The translations under genes and the position numbers were made by a program. 9,693 nucleotides of DNA from Victivallales bacterium (GTDB lineage: Bacteria; Verrucomicrobiota; Lentisphaeria; Oligosphaerales; Oligosphaeraceae). The stretch lies in NCBI GenBank assembly GCA_017615955.1, contig JAFZZD010000743.1, forward strand, positions 1 to 9,693, read 5' to 3'. Below the pieces are notes generated by a model that was not told the origin of the DNA, did no database searches, and saw only the letters and a program-made list of their open reading frames with translations. Shown piece after piece: positions 6,795-9,693 of the stretch. How positions within the stretch are numbered: the stretch's first letter is position 1; every line of letters begins with the position of its first letter.

Positions 6795-8168
6795 ATGCAG
6801 AACAGCAAAATCACCCCAAAAGCGGCATTTGTAGGCTTCGGTGAAGTCAATACACCTCCGGAATTCATTGCGCCACGCTGCAAAGTCGCAGCAGAAGAAC
6901 TGGCGAAAAGAGGAATAACAGTGATGCAGGCCCCCATCGTCAATGACGACCCGGCGGGCAATCTTGCAGCCGCGGCCACTGCCGCATTGAGCAAGATGGA
7001 CTTCGATGTGCTGGTGCTTTGCGTGGCAGGGTGGATACCCACCTGGGCGGTCATCCGCACAATCGAGCCTTTCAAGCATAAGCCAATGCTGTTGTGGGGA
7101 TTGAGCGGCTGGTATGAAAACGGCCATTTCGTCACTACCGCCGACCAGGCAGGCACAACAGCGCTGCGTCTGCCCCTCCAGCAAATGGGGTACAACTTCA
7201 AATACCTGGTGAACATGAAGGGCAGCGAACCACGCTACGACGAAGCGGCGGACTTCATCTTCGCAGCGGCAGCCTCCGCAAATCTTCAGAATGCAGTGGC
7301 GGGAATGTGCGGCTACAGGGACATGAGACTTTACGGCACACTCTATGAAGGCACCTCGCTGAAGACTGTCATCGGCCCTGAAATCGAGCATTTCGACCTG
7401 TATGAATTGCAGGAACTCTCCGATGCGTTGAGCGTGGACGAGGTGGAGGAGAAATGCGACTACATCAAGGCAAACTGGGAATTCACGCGCCAGCCACAGC
7501 CCGGCACGGTGGAGGCATCTGTCAGGCTGGCACTGGCAATGAGGGACAAAATCAACGACAGAAAATACCAGGCATTCTCATTCTGCGACGTGGACGGCGT
7601 AAAAAAACTGCTTAAGTTCGCCCCCGCCGGCGCACTCACTCTTCTCCATCAGCTGGTGGACATTCCCACAGTGCCTGAGAACGACTCTCACGGCGCAATC
7701 ACTCAGATGATCATGCACAAGCTGACTGGGCAAGTGCCCGCATACATGGAATTCTACGAATTCACCAAGGACAGCGCACTTATGGGCGTTCCGGACTATG
7801 TGCCGCCCTGCGTGGTGGACGGTAAGGTCACCGTCATGCCCAATGCCTTCGGCTCCTTTGGCGAGGGATTGCTGAATGTGTCCAAGGTGCGCACTGGCAA
7901 GGTCACGCTGGCACGCCTTGCATTGGTGGACGGCGAATATGTCATGCACGCCACATTGGCGGACGCAGTCACACCTGAAAAGTGGGAAGAGGCCGGCTGG
8001 GCACCGCCAGCCCCGCAGCTGCCCACACTGGAAATGAAGTTCCAGTACGATGCGGATGAGTTCATTCAGGATGTGATGGGACAGCATTACATTGTCTCAT
8101 ACGGCGACTGGCTGCAGCGCCTTGAAAACTTCTGCAACATGAAGGGAATCGCACTCATCCTGGCATAG
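6795..8168 (+). CDS. L-fucose/L-arabinose isomerase-like protein
   Basis: This 457-aa cytoplasmic protein resembles the metal-dependent FucI/AraA ketol isomerase superfamily. The N-terminal half is Rossmann-like (KAAFVGFGEVNTPPEF at 9-24; FDVLVLCVAGWIPTW at 70-84). In the C-terminal half, ENDSHGAITQMIMHKLTG (295-312) lines up with the family segment CExDxxGALTMLILQLLTG. YMEFYEF (317-323) takes the place of the second metal-ligand segment, which usually has Asp (E. coli FucI D361). GQHYIVSYGDW (429-439) supplies a candidate His431 for E. coli FucI H528. These correspondences come from motif memory, not an alignment. The start is firm: AGGAGA at 6785-6790 before the ATG, 14 nt after the methyltransferase stop. 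It is the last gene before a strong hairpin. Substrate is unknown; the divergent E319/E322 region means isomerase activity should not be assumed. Confidence 0.82.
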   Translation: MQNSKITPKAAFVGFGEVNTPPEFIAPRCKVAAEELAKRGITVMQAPIVNDDPAGNLAAAATAALSKMDFDVLVLCVAGWIPTWAVIRTIEPFKHKPMLLWGLSGWYENGHFVTTADQAGTTALRLPLQQMGYNFKYLVNMKGSEPRYDEAADFIFAAAASANLQNAVAGMCGYRDMRLYGTLYEGTSLKTVIGPEIEHFDLYELQELSDALSVDEVEEKCDYIKANWEFTRQPQPGTVEASVRLALAMRDKINDRKYQAFSFCDVDGVKKLLKFAPAGALTLLHQLVDIPTVPENDSHGAITQMIMHKLTGQVPAYMEFYEFTKDSALMGVPDYVPPCVVDGKVTVMPNAFGSFGEGLLNVSKVRTGKVTLARLALVDGEYVMHATLADAVTPEKWEEAGWAPPAPQLPTLEMKFQYDADEFIQDVMGQHYIVSYGDWLQRLENFCNMKGIALILA

Positions 8169-8200
8169 TAATAATTTCTTCCATCCATAGATTGACCAGA

Positions 8201-8245
8201 GCATAGGACTTATGTGGTATTTTATCCCATAAGTCCTAGCATTTT
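8201..8245 (+). terminator. Strong hairpin, probable terminator of the five-gene unit
   Basis: A perfect 11-bp stem (TAGGACTTATG 8204-8214, CATAAGTCCTA 8228-8238) with a 13-nt AT-rich loop can be lengthened by GC (8201-8202) pairing with GC (8239-8240) around one bulged A. It begins about 33 nt after the isomerase stop and is followed by ATTTT (8241-8245) and more AT-rich sequence. The T-run is short, so termination may be partial. The CATAAGTCC arm also resembles an interspersed repeat motif I recall from other bacterial genomes, so it may be a repeat acting as a terminator. Confidence 0.55.
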
Positions 8246-8255
8246 ATAATAATTT

Positions 8256-8344
8256 GAGGTAATTGCAAAACCATTGGCATTGCAAGCCTTTTCCGCTGGC
8301 TGAAGCCAGCGGCTCCGATAGTTTGCGGCTTGCGCGATAACCTC
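8256..8344 (-). repeat. Palindromic interspersed repeat, copy B (inverted relative to copy A)
   Basis: This 89-bp element can fold end to end with three nested stems. The outer stem is GAGGTAATTGC (8256-8266) with GCGATAACCTC (8334-8344), containing one mismatch and one wobble. The middle stem is GCAAGCC (8282-8288) with GGCTTGC (8327-8333), perfect. The inner stem is CCGCTGGCT (8293-8301) with AGCCAGCGG (8304-8312), perfect with a 2-nt loop. On the minus strand it matches copy A at 65 of 68 bases. The middle stem is not kept in copy A, whose left arm differs. Confidence 0.87.
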
Positions 8345-8374
8345 ATCTGTGAAAATCTGTGTCAATCTGTGGAT
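8345..8374 (+). repeat. Three 10-bp-phased ATCTGTG repeats
   Basis: ATCTGTGAAA, ATCTGTGTCA and ATCTGTGGAT follow one another at exactly 10-bp spacing, starting at the first base after repeat copy B and ending 11 nt before the transporter ATG. The 7-bp core is identical in all three. The reverse complement (CCACAGATT...CACAGAT) resembles a short interspersed motif that I recall from many unrelated bacterial genomes. Spacing of one helical turn could suit a protein-binding site, but that is inference. Confidence 0.8.
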
Positions 8375-8385
8375 CAAAAACATAG

Positions 8386-9615
8386 ATGCGACCAGTTCAA
8401 AATCTGTATTGCGCCATGTTTGCGCTGGCGACCGGCTCGGCCCTGTCAGGGCAGGCGGTGTTGATTTTGCTTGCCACCAGGCTGGGCTTGCCAGAGGCGT
8501 GGACCTCGTCATTCGGTTCCTTCCCCTTCATAGGCTTCCTTTTCGTGCCGATCACGTTCATGGCGGTGAGCCGTTTCGGGGCAAGCCACACCATGGGGGT
8601 GCAGCAATTCATCCAGGCATTGTGCGTCCTGGCGGTCAGTATGCTGGCGCTGTTTCCATTTTCCGGGGCGGCATGCATCTTCTTCCCTCTGGCATTGCTG
8701 ATCAACATATTGGGTTCCATGTCCAATTCGATGTACTATTCTTTGCAGAAGGAAATGCTTCGTCCTGATGAAATGCCTCAATTCTATGCATATCGCTCCT
8801 ACATAAGCTATGGTGGCGGTTTTATCTCGCTCATATTTATTGCCTGGTATTTGAAGCACTTCACAGCCACGCATCATATAGGCATACTGCTTATAATCAG
8901 CGTAATGCTCCTGTCCGTATGCGCAATATGCTATTATACCATGGGAGATTTCCCCCGCCTGAAGAAGAATTTCTCCAAATCCCTGCTGCCCAGCATAAAA
9001 GAGGCAATGAAGTTCCGCGCCATGCGCCGCCAGCTGGCCATAGGCGTTGTGCAGAACCTGGCGTTGATGTGCCTGATACCAAACTGCATCCTGGCACTCA
9101 GGAACGGACTGGGCGTCAGCGAAACGCAGATCATGATATTAAACTCCCTGGAAATCGGCGTTGCCATCATCGCGGCATTCTTCTACAAGAAGGCCGCCCT
9201 TGCCTGGGGACCGCGCAACTGCATGCTAAAGACATATCCACTGCTCCTGTGCGTAAGCGCATTCTGGTGGCTGGTGCCTGGCAATGCGCCAATCACCGTA
9301 TTCGCAATACCTTCCATCATCTATGGTGTCATGAGCATATTCTACTCCATGGCAATGGCAAACTACTTCACCATCTCAATACCGCCCAGCCTGCAAATGC
9401 CAGGCACATTCCTTCTGCTGATGATACATGGCGTAGTCCCAGGCATCCTTGGAATCATACTCAATCCTCTGCTCCACAAGGCAATACGCCTCTTCGCATA
9501 CCAGGAGCCGCTCACCCCATACCGCATATACTTTACTATCTATATCGTCTTCTACATTGGCTGCGTTATACTGGGCAAATACATGCCAAAGCACCTGCAC
9601 CAGGAAGCGCAGTAA
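8386..9615 (+). CDS. Major facilitator superfamily-like transporter
   Basis: This is a 409-aa polytopic inner-membrane protein with about 11-12 hydrophobic segments (for example 20-32, 45-61, 76-91, 95-112, 145-155, 165-184, 218-232, 255-267, 284-297, 303-322, 340-358, 381-397). A central hydrophilic loop (about 186-216, with RLKKNF and KFRAMRRQ) divides two six-helix halves as in MFS proteins. No substrate signature is seen. The annotated ATG has no ribosome binding site: it lies just past the ATCTGTG repeat. Met11 (ATG at 8416) is an alternative that would shorten the N-terminus without losing a helix. The gene is separated from the upstream operon by a hairpin and two repeats, so it probably has its own promoter or relies on read-through. 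Family assignment is moderate; a related transporter superfamily cannot be excluded. Confidence 0.75.
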   Translation: MRPVQNLYCAMFALATGSALSGQAVLILLATRLGLPEAWTSSFGSFPFIGFLFVPITFMAVSRFGASHTMGVQQFIQALCVLAVSMLALFPFSGAACIFFPLALLINILGSMSNSMYYSLQKEMLRPDEMPQFYAYRSYISYGGGFISLIFIAWYLKHFTATHHIGILLIISVMLLSVCAICYYTMGDFPRLKKNFSKSLLPSIKEAMKFRAMRRQLAIGVVQNLALMCLIPNCILALRNGLGVSETQIMILNSLEIGVAIIAAFFYKKAALAWGPRNCMLKTYPLLLCVSAFWWLVPGNAPITVFAIPSIIYGVMSIFYSMAMANYFTISIPPSLQMPGTFLLLMIHGVVPGILGIILNPLLHKAIRLFAYQEPLTPYRIYFTIYIVFYIGCVILGKYMPKHLHQEAQ

Positions 9616-9619
9616 TATC

Positions 9620-9693
9620 GTTCGCGCGGCCATGGGCCGCGCGTCAGGACGCGGGACTTCCATGCGCCAGAAAACGAGTTCGCGCGGCCAGGG
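9620..9693 (+). repeat. GC-rich palindrome, start of a repeated unit running off the window
   Basis: Five bases after the transporter stop is a perfect 9-bp stem, CGCGCGGCC (9623-9631) with GGCCGCGCG (9635-9643), and a 3-nt loop. The 13-mer GTTCGCGCGGCCA at 9620-9632 recurs exactly at 9678-9690, 58 bp later, where the window ends. This is either a tandem repeat or two arms of a larger element. The hairpin could also end transcription, but no T-run follows it. Confidence 0.7.

Noticed and set aside
8349..8768. 139-aa open frame beginning in the ATCTGTG repeat
   Set aside because: It is a shadow of the transporter gene; its start is the repeat itself and its composition is not protein-like.
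1..9693. tRNA, rRNA, insertion-sequence transposase, phage or defence genes
   Set aside because: No such genes are visible; the gaps are short and filled by repeats, and every long coding frame has a metabolic, transport or RNA-modification assignment or is secreted and unknown.

Overview
The window reads as chromosomal DNA from an uncultured or poorly studied Gram-negative anaerobe. I lean towards the PVC group (Lentisphaerota or relatives). The grounds are a Gfo/Idh/MocA dehydrogenase, a FucI/AraA-like isomerase, a secreted beta-sandwich protein and a remnant resembling a Bro-N protein, set among short interspersed repeats in the spacers. This placement is inference; no rRNA or other marker gene is present. 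Every intact gene is on the + strand.

Layout. Bases 1-239 hold a broken small gene, probably the N-terminus of a Bro-N type protein joined out of frame to an unknown tail. Bases 242-341 hold a palindromic repeat (copy A). A Gfo/Idh/MocA-family oxidoreductase (376-1443) follows and is trailed by 18 uninterrupted copies of a 7-bp repeat (1451-1580). Then comes a probable transcription unit: a UPRT-like phosphoribosyltransferase-fold protein (1729-2706), the cytosine permease CodB (2762-4033), a secreted protein of unknown function (about 4035-5558), an RlmD/RumA-type rRNA uracil-5 methyltransferase (5563-6780) and a FucI/AraA-like isomerase (6795-8168). The last four genes are separated by only 1, 4 and 14 nt. 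The unit ends at a strong hairpin (8204-8238). The next spacer carries copy B of the palindromic repeat in inverted orientation (8256-8344) and a 10-bp-phased triple repeat. It leads directly into an MFS-like transporter (8386-9615). The window closes in a GC-rich palindrome that begins to repeat after 58 bp.

How the genes may work together. CodB would import cytosine or a related base, and the adjacent PRPP-motif protein could convert a base to a nucleotide, but no cytosine deaminase is present here. The secreted protein, the isomerase and the oxidoreductase look like sugar catabolism, so the unit appears to mix nucleobase and sugar functions with one housekeeping RNA-modification gene. The most unusual material is the non-coding repeat content: four or more different short repeat types occupy the gaps, and two inverted copies of one element bracket the whole gene cluster.
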